This document shows positions 45,361 through 51,255 of a DNA stretch of 64,000 nt, piece by piece; the stretch's first letter is position 1; each line of letters begins with the position of its first letter. This stretch comes from SVTX01 sp045588675. Its GTDB lineage: Bacteria; Bacillota; Clostridia; Oscillospirales; CAG-272. The position numbers and the translations under genes were made by a program. Under the pieces are notes generated by a model. The model saw nothing but the letters and a program-made list of their open reading frames with translations, did no database searches and was not told the origin of the DNA. The stretch spans positions 1 to 64,000 of the forward strand of contig JAZNER010000004.1 in NCBI GenBank assembly GCA_045588675.1, given 5' to 3'.

Positions 45361-46224
45361 CTATTTGATAAAAATAACATTAAGCATAGTTCCCCTCTTG
45401 CCGTTTGAATAACGGTGCGAGAAGAATTTTTCGGGGTGACAGCAGGTGCATTCGCCAATCACCTCGATATTTTCGTCGGGAACTCCGCACGAAAGCAAAA
45501 TTTCACGATTAATTGCAGAAAGCTCACAGTAGAATTTCCCCTTTTTTTCAGGACTTTCAATAATGTATTTTTCGGCAATCTCCCGTCCAAGTGCGCTCTC
45601 AAATTTTGAAAACAAATCATCGCCGACCTCGTAGCAACAGCTGTGAATACAAGGACCAATGCAAGCCCTGATGTCTTGCGGCTTGATGCCAAAGCTTTCG
45701 CACATAGCCTTGACGCCGACCTCAGCAATTTTGAGAGCCGTCCCGCGCCAGCCGGAGTGCAGAGCACCGACCGCCACGACCTTGCCGTCAAGTGCACCGT
45801 CAGGCAAGTCTTCAGGCAATCCTTTATCCAAGCCTTTAGGCAACGCTTCAGGCGAGCATTTAAGCAAGCCTTCAAGCAAAATTGGAACGCAATCGGCAGT
45901 TTTAACGCCGAGAACTACCCCTCTCTCTCCCGTAATATATCCGTCAGCCTCAGGAATACTGTCACGAACAAAATACCCGATACCGCAATCCTTTTTACCG
46001 ACCTTCAGCACGGTGTTAGAGTGAACCTGTGGCATTGAAACCGTTTGCTCGGGCTCAAAGCCGACCTCACGGGCAAAAATCTTTAAATTTTCAAGCACCA
46101 CGCTCTCCTCGTCACCTCTGCCAAAGGCAAGATTGAGCTCTCTTGTGTGCTCATTTATACTAACTCCGCCCTCTCGCGTAGAAAAAGCGTGGGGCGACTT
46201 CAAAATTTGAGATTTTACAAACAT
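45361..46224 (-). CDS. pgeF: PgeF/YfiH (DUF152) family protein
   Basis: 287 residues of the multicopper-like YfiH/YlmD fold. Motifs: FSTREGGVS (about 14), MPQVHSNTVLKVG (about 63, metal His), KTADCVPILL (about 107), ALHSGWRGT (about 144) and IGPCIHSCCYEVG (about 178). Relatives act as purine nucleoside phosphorylases/adenosine deaminases or clear mis-made peptidoglycan precursors. Between the second and third motifs is an extra insertion (about 119-143) made of four-residue repeats (PEAL, PKGL, DKGL, PEDL, PDGA), encoded by five 12-base DNA repeats at about 45794-45853. Confidence 0.88.
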   Translation of the reverse strand: MFVKSQILKSPHAFSTREGGVSINEHTRELNLAFGRGDEESVVLENLKIFAREVGFEPEQTVSMPQVHSNTVLKVGKKDCGIGYFVRDSIPEADGYITGERGVVLGVKTADCVPILLEGLLKCSPEALPKGLDKGLPEDLPDGALDGKVVAVGALHSGWRGTALKIAEVGVKAMCESFGIKPQDIRACIGPCIHSCCYEVGDDLFSKFESALGREIAEKYIIESPEKKGKFYCELSAINREILLSCGVPDENIEVIGECTCCHPEKFFSHRYSNGKRGTMLNVIFIK

Positions 46225-46252
46225 ATTTTACTCCCTTCGCCGTGTTACTATC

Positions 46253-46281
46253 ATTATATAATAATTTTACAAAAATAGCAA
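46253..46281 (-). promoter_or_regulatory. Sigma-A promoter of pgeF
   Basis: Minus strand TTGCTA (46281-46276), 17-base spacer, TATAAT (46258-46253). Confidence 0.7.
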
Positions 46282-46313
46282 GAGAATTTTGTTTATGTGT
46301 AAAAGCTCGTACG

Positions 46314-46357
46314 AAAAAAGCCACACCCTTCAAGCTGACAGAAGAGTATGGCTTTTC
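46314..46357 (-). terminator. Terminator of the small Cys-rich gene
   Basis: 16-bp stem with G-T pairs (46341-46356 pairs 46316-46331), minus strand continuing into six T. Confidence 0.82.
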
Positions 46358-46372
46358 AAAATTTTTTATAAA

Positions 46373-46540
46373 TTAAGAGTTTTGCTTGTAAGTTTTTTCG
46401 AAGCGTTTGTAGCAGAGCTGTCCCGCGCCTTCTATATAAAAGCTTCTCAAGGATATAAGAGTATCTTTGCTGATTTGGGTTGTGCATCCGCACAAAACAC
46501 AGCATTCGGTTTTTTCGTTGCTTTTAACAGAATTGTTCAT
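46373..46540 (-). CDS. Small cysteine-rich (zinc-ribbon-like) protein, 55 residues
   Basis: Short gene below common size cut-offs. The product begins MNNSVKSNEKTECCVLCGCT and ends YIEGAGQLCYKRFEKTYKQN; the CxxCG and later GxGxLC arrangement suggests a small metal-binding or knuckle fold. Support: GGAG 9 bases before the ATG, a perfect TTGACA-N17-TATAAT promoter at 46618-46646, and a strong terminator after the stop. I do not know its function. It is divergent from the XRE gene and shares the repeat-rich promoter region with it. Confidence 0.75.
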   Translation of the reverse strand: MNNSVKSNEKTECCVLCGCTTQISKDTLISLRSFYIEGAGQLCYKRFEKTYKQNS

Positions 46541-46590
46541 TTTAAGCTACTCCGTAAAATATTATTTTTGCATATGATTTTTGTTATTAT

Positions 46591-46662
46591 AGTTAAAAAA
46601 GAACTACAGACACCTACATTATAATACATTTTTAACTATTTGTCAATACTATAAGTTAAAAA
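46591..46662. promoter_or_regulatory. Three AGTTAAAAA repeats, candidate XRE operators
   Basis: ATAGTTAAAAA at 46589-46599, its reverse complement within 46628-46640, and ATAAGTTAAAAATG at 46651-46664. The middle copy lies inside the minus-strand promoter spacer. Arrangement fits repression of both divergent genes by the neighbouring XRE protein. Confidence 0.5.
46618..46646 (-). promoter_or_regulatory. Sigma-A promoter of the small Cys-rich gene
   Basis: Minus strand TTGACA (46646-46641), 17-base spacer, TATAAT (46623-46618). Confidence 0.88.
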
Positions 46663-46706
46663 TGTTATAATTATTTATGATATTCTTATAGAAGGAGAAA
46701 GTGAAT

Positions 46707-46979
46707 ATGCGGATAGGTGAAAAAATCCGAAATGCGCGGGAGGACCTTGACATATCACAAACCGAGATTGCCGAGCTCATCCCGATGAATCAATCGAACT
46801 ACTCAAAAATCGAGCGAGATATCCAAGAACCCAGCATAGAACAGCTTCGAAGAATTTGTCAAATACTAAGAATCGACCCCAGATATTTACTGTCACTTGA
46901 AGAATTTTCAAACATATCCCCTCAAGATATGGCTTTATTAAAAGACATAAAGACAGTAATTGAAAAGTACAAAAAATAA
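46707..46979 (+). CDS. XRE-family helix-turn-helix regulator next to the R-M operon
   Basis: 90 residues: HTH_3 domain (about 1-60; REDLDISQTEIAELIPMNQS, then YSKIERDIQEPSIEQLRRIC) and a short helical tail ending in EKYKK. Size suits a restriction-modification controller (C) protein, but it is convergent with the R-M operon and its likely operators face the Cys-rich gene instead, so a link to the R-M genes is only possible. I prefer ATG 46707 (9 bases after GAAGGAG) to the GTG at 46701 (3 bases). Confidence 0.85.
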   Translation: MRIGEKIRNAREDLDISQTEIAELIPMNQSNYSKIERDIQEPSIEQLRRICQILRIDPRYLLSLEEFSNISPQDMALLKDIKTVIEKYKK

Positions 46980-47009
46980 GGAATGGCACAGAGCCATTCC
47001 TTATTTTTT
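46980..47009 (+). terminator. Terminator of the XRE gene
   Basis: GGAATGGC / GCCATTCC stem (46980-46987 / 46993-47000) followed by TTATTTTTT. Confidence 0.88.
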
Positions 47010-47107
47010 GGCAGAAACAAATAATTTTGATTATGGGATCGAGAAGATTTTTATAAATATGGAATCACAGAAAATAAAGACAAAAGTAGAAAAACTGAAA
47101 GCAAGCT

Positions 47108-47854
47108 TTATTTTTTGAACACAAAAAGATATTCGTGTGCGAGTAAAAGGAAATTGTATTTTACGCTGTTGGTTTTCCAGTATCCCGTTGCCTGACAATT
47201 ATGCTGTTCTTTAATGATAATTTCTTTTAATTTGAATCCAGCCAAGCGAAACATTGTCATCGTTTCAAAAGCCAAAGGCTGCACCATTCCGTTTTTGCGA
47301 GTATCACCCATAAGAACAGCACAAAACTTATCCTTTTTCAAAACACGATAGGCTTCTTCTGCCACTCTATGAATTTGGGGAAGAAAGGCTTTTATGCTCA
47401 AATGCGAGAGGTCATTTTCAATATCTTCGCTATACTGAATAATATCGGCGTATGGCGGATGAGTACATATAAGGTCAATGCTTTCATCTTCAATAAAATC
47501 CAATTTTCGAGCATCGCCTTTGTGCAAATGCACCTCGCCATTAGCTCCGTCGTGTTCAAAATCTATTTTTTCTCTACAACGCTCAAGAGCAACATCGTTT
47601 ACATCAACACCAATTATATTTCGATTAAGCAATTTAGCCTCAACGAGAGTAGTACCACCGCCAGCAAATTGGTCGAGTACCAAATCGCCCTCTTGCGAAT
47701 ATCTTAAAATAATATTTCGCGGAATATATGGCGACCAGTTTCCACGCCATTTTGCATCGTGGGTTGCCCAATCTCCACGTTTTGGGAAAGACCAATGAGA
47801 AGTCATTTCCAATTCAAAATCTTCTGGCTCCCATTTTGTGATTTTCTTTGCCAT
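47108..47854 (-). CDS. DNA methyltransferase M2 of a type II R-M system (N4/N6-amino)
   Basis: 248 residues. Motif X/I region RNIILRYSQEGDLVLDQFAG with GGGTT (about 46-70) binds SAM; catalytic motif IV is THPPY (about 135), a T-P-P-Y form seen in N4-cytosine and some N6-adenine enzymes. Motif I comes before motif IV, as in the gamma-like order. The ATG is one base past the nuclease stop and its ribosome-binding site lies in the nuclease gene, so the two are coupled. Base and site specificity cannot be told. Confidence 0.85.
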   Translation of the reverse strand: MAKKITKWEPEDFELEMTSHWSFPKRGDWATHDAKWRGNWSPYIPRNIILRYSQEGDLVLDQFAGGGTTLVEAKLLNRNIIGVDVNDVALERCREKIDFEHDGANGEVHLHKGDARKLDFIEDESIDLICTHPPYADIIQYSEDIENDLSHLSIKAFLPQIHRVAEEAYRVLKKDKFCAVLMGDTRKNGMVQPLAFETMTMFRLAGFKLKEIIIKEQHNCQATGYWKTNSVKYNFLLLAHEYLFVFKK

Positions 47855-47855
47855 A

Positions 47856-48395
47856 TTAGTCCTCTATACACTCAGGAGGCACAGGCAAGCCAAGCCGATA
47901 TAACGGAATATATTCAAAATAATAGTCACATCCAACAGAATGAATATAATCTAAAACATCCCTATATTTATCATCTCTAAACCAATCATCCAACAAATAA
48001 ATATACTCTACATCTATATTGGCTGGAGCCAAAAGTTTCTTATATTGTTTTTTCTTGAAATCACATGTTTGTAATTTTTCGTCAACAGATCCTGCCGTTT
48101 GTTGATGTTTACACTCAATAATAAAGAGTATATTATTAAGTAAAACAAATATGCTGTCGTCAGGTAATAATTGTTTTGATATGTATTTTTTCCAATCTAT
48201 TCCCAGCATTTTTAAAAACACATTATAAAATTTGTGTTTTTTATAAACCTCAGCAACTTTCTTACCATCATAAAAAACATCATGTCCAACAACATCATAG
48301 CGGGGTTGATGTTTTAAAAATATAGATAGGTCAGTTTTCCCTTCAAAAATTAATCCTGTTCGAGTGTTTCCTCCGCCTTTTCCGCCTTTAATCAT
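47856..48395 (-). CDS. Probable type II restriction endonuclease
   Basis: 179 residues. Begins KGGKGGGNTRTGLIFEGKTD, and the middle holds a PD-(D/E)xK-like site: PDD (about 77), then LLNNILFIIECKHQQT where E-x-K sits at the end of a hydrophobic strand (about 92). Placement between two methyltransferase genes and strong GGAGGGG ribosome-binding site support a restriction enzyme. The recognition site is unknown. AT-richer than neighbouring housekeeping genes, in line with horizontal gain. Confidence 0.78.
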   Translation of the reverse strand: MIKGGKGGGNTRTGLIFEGKTDLSIFLKHQPRYDVVGHDVFYDGKKVAEVYKKHKFYNVFLKMLGIDWKKYISKQLLPDDSIFVLLNNILFIIECKHQQTAGSVDEKLQTCDFKKKQYKKLLAPANIDVEYIYLLDDWFRDDKYRDVLDYIHSVGCDYYFEYIPLYRLGLPVPPECIED

Positions 48396-48414
48396 ATTTT
48401 GTCCCCTCCATTTT

Positions 48415-49482
48415 TTAATAATTGGTTATCAACAATTCTTTTATTTTTCCGCGCTTGCTGCCTACACTGTTGATTGCGCGTGAAGCATCAACGCGCATAA
48501 TGTTGTAGTTGGCATACAAATCATCAAAGAAATTGTCGTTTTCATCAACATTTTTAGGATCTGAATTACTAAGCATTACCCTCGCCCCTCTTGCCGAAAG
48601 TTCTTTAAACAAATCAGCAAGTTCTACTTGATTATTATCTGAAAAGTCATCTTCGGTATATGATACAAACGAAGATGTAGCATTTAAAGGTCGATATGGT
48701 GGGTCAAAGTATATTAATGTTGAAGAATCTGCAAAGTTTAAAACATCATGATAATCACAGGATCTAATGATAACATTTTGCAAAAGTTCGGATGTCTTGT
48801 GTAATTTCTCCGCATCATAAAGATTAATGCTTTTTCTTTTTCCAAAAGGAACATTAAATTTGCCCTTTTTATTTACTCTATACATTCCATTAAAGCAAGT
48901 TTTGTTTAAGAAAATGAACAACGCCGCCTTTTCAACACTTGATTCTTCAGTCAAAACAATATTGTTAAAATGCTCTCTTTTTTCATAATAGAATAATTGC
49001 TGTTCTTCTTCTGACAAATTGTTATAAAAATTTTCCAAATCGCTCAGCTCAAAAATCAAAAGATTACATTCGTTTTTAACAACCTTGTAAGCGTTTATTA
49101 ATTCTTTGTTATTATCGTTTATATAAACTTCTTCAAATTTGTATTCCTTGATAAGCTCGAATAAAAGTGCTCCTCCACCAACAAAAGGTTCGGCATATTT
49201 TGTAATTTTAGTTCCCATATATTCGGGCAAGTTCTTTTTTAAAACATCAATTAACTGTCCTTTGCCGCCAACCCATTTTACAAAAGGATGGGCATTAGTT
49301 GTAGATTTAACTTGTTTTTCTCTTCTCGCATCCTTTGGCTTCTTTGCATCTCTTGGAATAATCCACATATTACCGAGCATAGCAACGTCAGGAATTCGGT
49401 TTTCGGCGCAGAGAATAGAAACGCGTCTTTGCGATATGTTCCATTTTTCAGCGGCCTCTCGTGCAGTAATATATTGAAGCAT
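48415..49482 (-). CDS. Dam-like (D12 class) N6-adenine methyltransferase M1 with N-terminal HTH
   Basis: 355 residues. An N-terminal helix-turn-helix of the HTH_17/excisionase type (about 1-50, ITAREAAEKWNISQRRVSIL) is joined by a basic linker to a D12-class methylase: motif X FVKWVGGKGQL (about 68), motif I YAEPFVGGGALLFEL (about 96), motif IV IYFDPPYRPL (about 263). The class includes Dam, M.DpnII and M.EcoRV, so a GATC-containing site is plausible but unproved. The added HTH could let the enzyme bind its own promoter. First gene of the M1-R-M2 operon. Confidence 0.88.
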   Translation of the reverse strand: MLQYITAREAAEKWNISQRRVSILCAENRIPDVAMLGNMWIIPRDAKKPKDARREKQVKSTTNAHPFVKWVGGKGQLIDVLKKNLPEYMGTKITKYAEPFVGGGALLFELIKEYKFEEVYINDNNKELINAYKVVKNECNLLIFELSDLENFYNNLSEEEQQLFYYEKREHFNNIVLTEESSVEKAALFIFLNKTCFNGMYRVNKKGKFNVPFGKRKSINLYDAEKLHKTSELLQNVIIRSCDYHDVLNFADSSTLIYFDPPYRPLNATSSFVSYTEDDFSDNNQVELADLFKELSARGARVMLSNSDPKNVDENDNFFDDLYANYNIMRVDASRAINSVGSKRGKIKELLITNY

Positions 49483-49513
49483 AGTTTTCTCCTTAAAAAT
49501 ATTTACTGTATAT

Positions 49514-49542
49514 ATTATATTCTATATCTCGAATAATGTCAA
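49514..49542 (-). promoter_or_regulatory. Sigma-A promoter of the R-M operon
   Basis: Minus strand TTGACA (49542-49537), 17-base spacer, TATAAT (49519-49514). A GATC (49543-49546) abuts the -35. Confidence 0.85.
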
Positions 49543-49641
49543 GATCCAAATTGTTTTTTATGTGATAATTTTTAACTCTGAAACTTTTTAAAATTACATG
49601 AAACTTTGAAAAGCCTTATTAATCAAGGGGTTGGACAAATG

Positions 49642-49700
49642 AAAAAGCACGACAGTTTAGCATCAAAACTGCGCGTTTTTTGTCAGCGAAGGAGAGATTC
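49642..49700 (-). other. Older, decayed tRNA 3'-end-like fragment with terminator
   Basis: GAAGGAGAGATTC at 49688-49700 repeats a 13-base core of the att-like sequence at 49807-49819, and like it is followed on the minus strand by a hairpin (about 49642-49680). It may be the trace of an earlier integration at the same tRNA. Between the copies is a 9-bp inverted repeat (49711-49730). Confidence 0.4.
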
Positions 49701-49760
49701 AGAACAAATACCTGACCGCAGGCGGTCAGGTGTGAGAGTTCTCATCACCCCCTCACTCAG

Positions 49761-49800
49761 CAAAACAAAAAAGTGGTACGATGTACCACTCTTTTGTTTT
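49761..49800 (-). terminator. tRNA-type terminator beside the attachment site
   Basis: AGTGGTAC - 3 bases - GTACCACT with T-run on the minus strand, placed right after the CCA of the tRNA fragment. Confidence 0.8.
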
Positions 49801-49822
49801 GGCGGAGAAGGAGAGATTCGAA
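49800..49822 (-). other. Left attachment site: displaced 3' end of a tRNA-Ser-like gene
   Basis: Minus strand reads TTCGAAT (T-loop), CTCTC, CTTCTCC, G, CCA, i.e. the 3' part of a tRNA with discriminator G (typical of tRNA-Ser). The 5' partner is missing: the bases before TTCGAAT cannot form the T-stem. This is what is left at the far end when an element inserts in a tRNA 3' end; the whole tRNA should lie at the right end, outside the window. Confidence 0.65.
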
Positions 49823-49874
49823 TTTTCCTTCCTTTGTGTTACTACGTATTACTACGTGTTACCGAGTACACAAA

Positions 49875-49986
49875 ACCCCTTATGGCACATAGGTTTCGTG
49901 TTACCGAGTGTTTCTATGTGCTTCCGGTTAAGGGGTAAAATAAGGGGTATAAGGGGTATAATAAGGGGTAAAAATCGGGGTATAAA
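49875..49986. repeat. ATAAGGGGTA repeats next to the attachment site
   Basis: Five direct copies of the core AGGGGTA/CGGGGTA (49930-49980 region, spaced about 9-14 bases) and one inverted copy ACCCCTTAT (49875-49883). Just left of them TGTTACCGAGT also occurs twice. Repeats beside an att site are typical arm-type integrase sites; an iteron role is an alternative. The remaining gap to 50091 holds no gene that I can support. Confidence 0.6.
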
Positions 49987-50091
49987 AACCGCTCTATTTT
50001 CCCCTCGGTTTATTTCTCCCGAAAACAAACAAATCGCGCCAGAGCGCAAAATTTCGCCCCTCACGGGCATTTGCGGAGCGGAGAGAGATAT

Positions 50092-50122
50092 AAAAAGCGG
50101 AGAGCGGCACAAAACCGCTCTC
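50092..50122 (-). terminator. Terminator of the ribbon-helix-helix gene
   Basis: GAGAGCGG / CCGCTCTC stem (50100-50107 / 50115-50122) with a T-run after it on the minus strand. Confidence 0.8.
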
Positions 50123-50130
50123 TCGTCGTT

Positions 50131-50322
50131 TTATTTGTCCTCGCTCTTTCCAATGCACTGGTAAATATAAGCCCTCAACAAAGCGTTGGGAGTTGTGCCG
50201 TTGGCTTCAGCGTATTGCTTAAACGCTTCAGCATCCTCTTTCTTGATTTTACAAGCGACGTGCTTCATGTTTTCTGCATCCCACTTGTTATTAGCTGCTC
50301 TTTTAGATCTTGATACTGACAT
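50131..50322 (-). CDS. Small ribbon-helix-helix-type DNA-binding protein
   Basis: 63 residues: basic N-terminus (SVSRSKRAANNKWDAENM), a strand KHVACKIKKEDAEAFKQYAE and helices ending in LLRAYIYQC, the pattern of Arc/MetJ-type repressors. The true start is ATG 50322 with AAGGAGG 6 bases before it; the frame runs on upstream to 50481 without support. Divergent promoters and CACGGGT repeats upstream suggest that it represses itself and the rightward operon. Its position beside the att site fits a lysogeny regulator. Confidence 0.8.
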   Translation of the reverse strand: MSVSRSKRAANNKWDAENMKHVACKIKKEDAEAFKQYAEANGTTPNALLRAYIYQCIGKSEDK

Positions 50323-50360
50323 AATCTCACCTCCTTGTGTAATATTATAGCACAAAATGA

Positions 50361-50442
50361 CACGGGTGAACAGTGTTAAAATGCACAAAATACACGGGTA
50401 AACTTTGGTGATTTTGCCTATTGACCACACGGGTAACCCGTG
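50361..50442. promoter_or_regulatory. CACGGGT operator repeats
   Basis: CACGGGT at 50361-50367 and 50393-50399, and a perfect palindrome CACGGGTAACCCGTG at 50428-50442 inside the spacer of the rightward promoter. The first copy overlaps the -35 region of the minus-strand promoter (TGC-TATAAT at about 50351-50343). Confidence 0.7.
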
Positions 50443-50449
50443 ATATAAT
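50421..50449 (+). promoter_or_regulatory. Rightward phage promoter
   Basis: TTGACC (50421-50426), 17-base spacer that consists almost wholly of the operator palindrome, TATAAT (50444-50449). A repressor bound there would block RNA polymerase. Confidence 0.85.
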
Positions 50450-50508
50450 AGAGACACAAGGGGCGAAACCGCACCGACCAAAATCTAAATCCAAAAGGAG
50501 AACACAAA

Positions 50509-50778
50509 ATGAGTATCAACGAAATCACCACCAAGGCAAGAGAGCTCAAGGAGCTTAAGAGAATGCAGGAAGAGCTTGCAGCAGAGATCACCGCCATTGA
50601 GGACGAGATCAAGGCGACCATGGGCGACAATGAGGAGCTGATCGCCAGTGAGTACAAGATCACTTATAAGACCGTCAGCTCGTCGCGCCTGGATAGTAAG
50701 GCGCTCAAGGCTGAGCTCCCGGAGATCTCCGAGAGATACACCGTCAAGACCTCATACCGTCGCTTTGTAGTAACATAA
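50509..50778 (+). CDS. Small phage protein of unknown function (coiled coil plus RRF tail)
   Basis: 89 residues: a helical N-terminal half (about 8-45, ELKELKRMQEELAAEITAIE) and a C-terminal part with KITYKTVSSSRLDSKALKAE and a final YTVKTSYRRFVVT. This layout is familiar in phage early regions, where such proteins are annotated only as hypothetical. AAAGGAG lies 9 bases before the ATG. The leader and the region just past the stop carry the same 15-base sequence, and a predicted antisense RNA overlaps the 3' end. Confidence 0.75.
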   Translation: MSINEITTKARELKELKRMQEELAAEITAIEDEIKATMGDNEELIASEYKITYKTVSSSRLDSKALKAELPEISERYTVKTSYRRFVVT

Positions 50779-50855
50779 AGAAAAGCCCCATACAAGACCG
50801 CACCGACCAAAGTAACGTCTGTATAGAGCTTATAACCACCACCAAGAGCGGCTAC
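50776..50855 (-). ncRNA. Predicted antisense/trans-acting small RNA
   Basis: A minus-strand promoter (50862-50890) would make an RNA of about 80 bases that ends in a stem (CTATACAGAC / GTCTTGTATGG) followed by GGCTTTTCTTT. The 18-base loop contains TTTGGTCGGTGCG, complementary to ACCGCACCGACCAAA in the leader of the gene at 50509. No protein frame is evident. Confidence 0.5.
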
Positions 50856-50861
50856 ATGCTT

Positions 50862-50890
50862 ATTATAGCACAGCCGCTCTCAAATGTCAA
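50862..50890 (-). promoter_or_regulatory. Sigma-A promoter of the predicted small RNA
   Basis: Minus strand TTGACA (50890-50885), 17-base spacer, TATAAT (50867-50862) with TGC before it. The spacer is half of a GAGCGGCT / AGCCGCTC inverted repeat (50846-50853 / 50872-50879). Confidence 0.8.
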
Positions 50891-50914
50891 GAAAATTTAT
50901 ATTGAGGTTGAAAT

Positions 50915-51103
50915 ATGAGAGTTGCAGATATTGCTATCAGAATGAAAAGCGCAAACAATAGAGCGATTGTTATCGACAAGAAAACAAAAAAAGTTTATTT
51001 TAGCGGCATAATAAAAGACTTAAGAAATGTTTTGTGGGGAAACTACAAAAGCGTAGTAGGTATATCCATATCCGATAATATCATTATTCTTGAAACAAGA
51101 TAA
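50915..51103 (+). CDS. Small phage protein, 62 residues
   Basis: Begins MRVADIAIRMKSANNRAIVI and is mostly beta-strand in pattern, ending ISDNIIILETR. GAGG precedes the ATG at about 9 bases. I do not recognise a family. It follows the 89-residue gene in the same direction, and ends at a 9-bp stem-loop. Confidence 0.55.
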   Translation: MRVADIAIRMKSANNRAIVIDKKTKKVYFSGIIKDLRNVLWGNYKSVVGISISDNIIILETR

Positions 51104-51141
51104 CCCCCTTGTATCAATCGGGCAAGTAGCACACAAGGGGG
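51104..51141. other. Stem-loop CCCCCTTGT / ACAAGGGGG
   Basis: Perfect 9-bp arms (51104-51112 / 51133-51141) right after the stop of the 62-residue gene. No T-run on the plus strand; on the minus strand TTATCTTGTTT follows, so it might end a leftward RNA from the promoter at 51212-51240. Confidence 0.55.
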
Positions 51142-51211
51142 AGTGAACATATGCACTAATAGGCGCGCACGATCTTAAGTGAGAGCATTGGCGCGATATA
51201 CATATATATAA

Positions 51212-51240
51212 ATTATATCATATTTTGCAACATTTATCAA
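51212..51240 (-). promoter_or_regulatory. Leftward promoter without a gene
   Basis: Minus strand TTGATA (51240-51235), 17-base spacer, TATAAT (51217-51212) with TGA before it. It faces away from the S24 gene and no minus-strand protein frame follows. Confidence 0.65.
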
Positions 51241-51255
51241 GAGGAATTTTATAAT

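Noticed and set aside
46289..46624. 111-residue plus-strand frame next to the XRE gene
   Set aside because: It is the mirror of the minus-strand 55-residue gene with its promoter and terminator; it has no ribosome-binding site of its own.
46707..46979. Controller (C) protein of the R-M operon
   Set aside because: Size fits, but orientation is convergent and the candidate operators lie at another promoter, so I kept the neutral XRE name.
49639..49938. Roughly 100-residue plus-strand frame across the att region
   Set aside because: It translates tRNA 3'-end fragments and terminators; GGEGEIR-type peptides are a known artefact of that.
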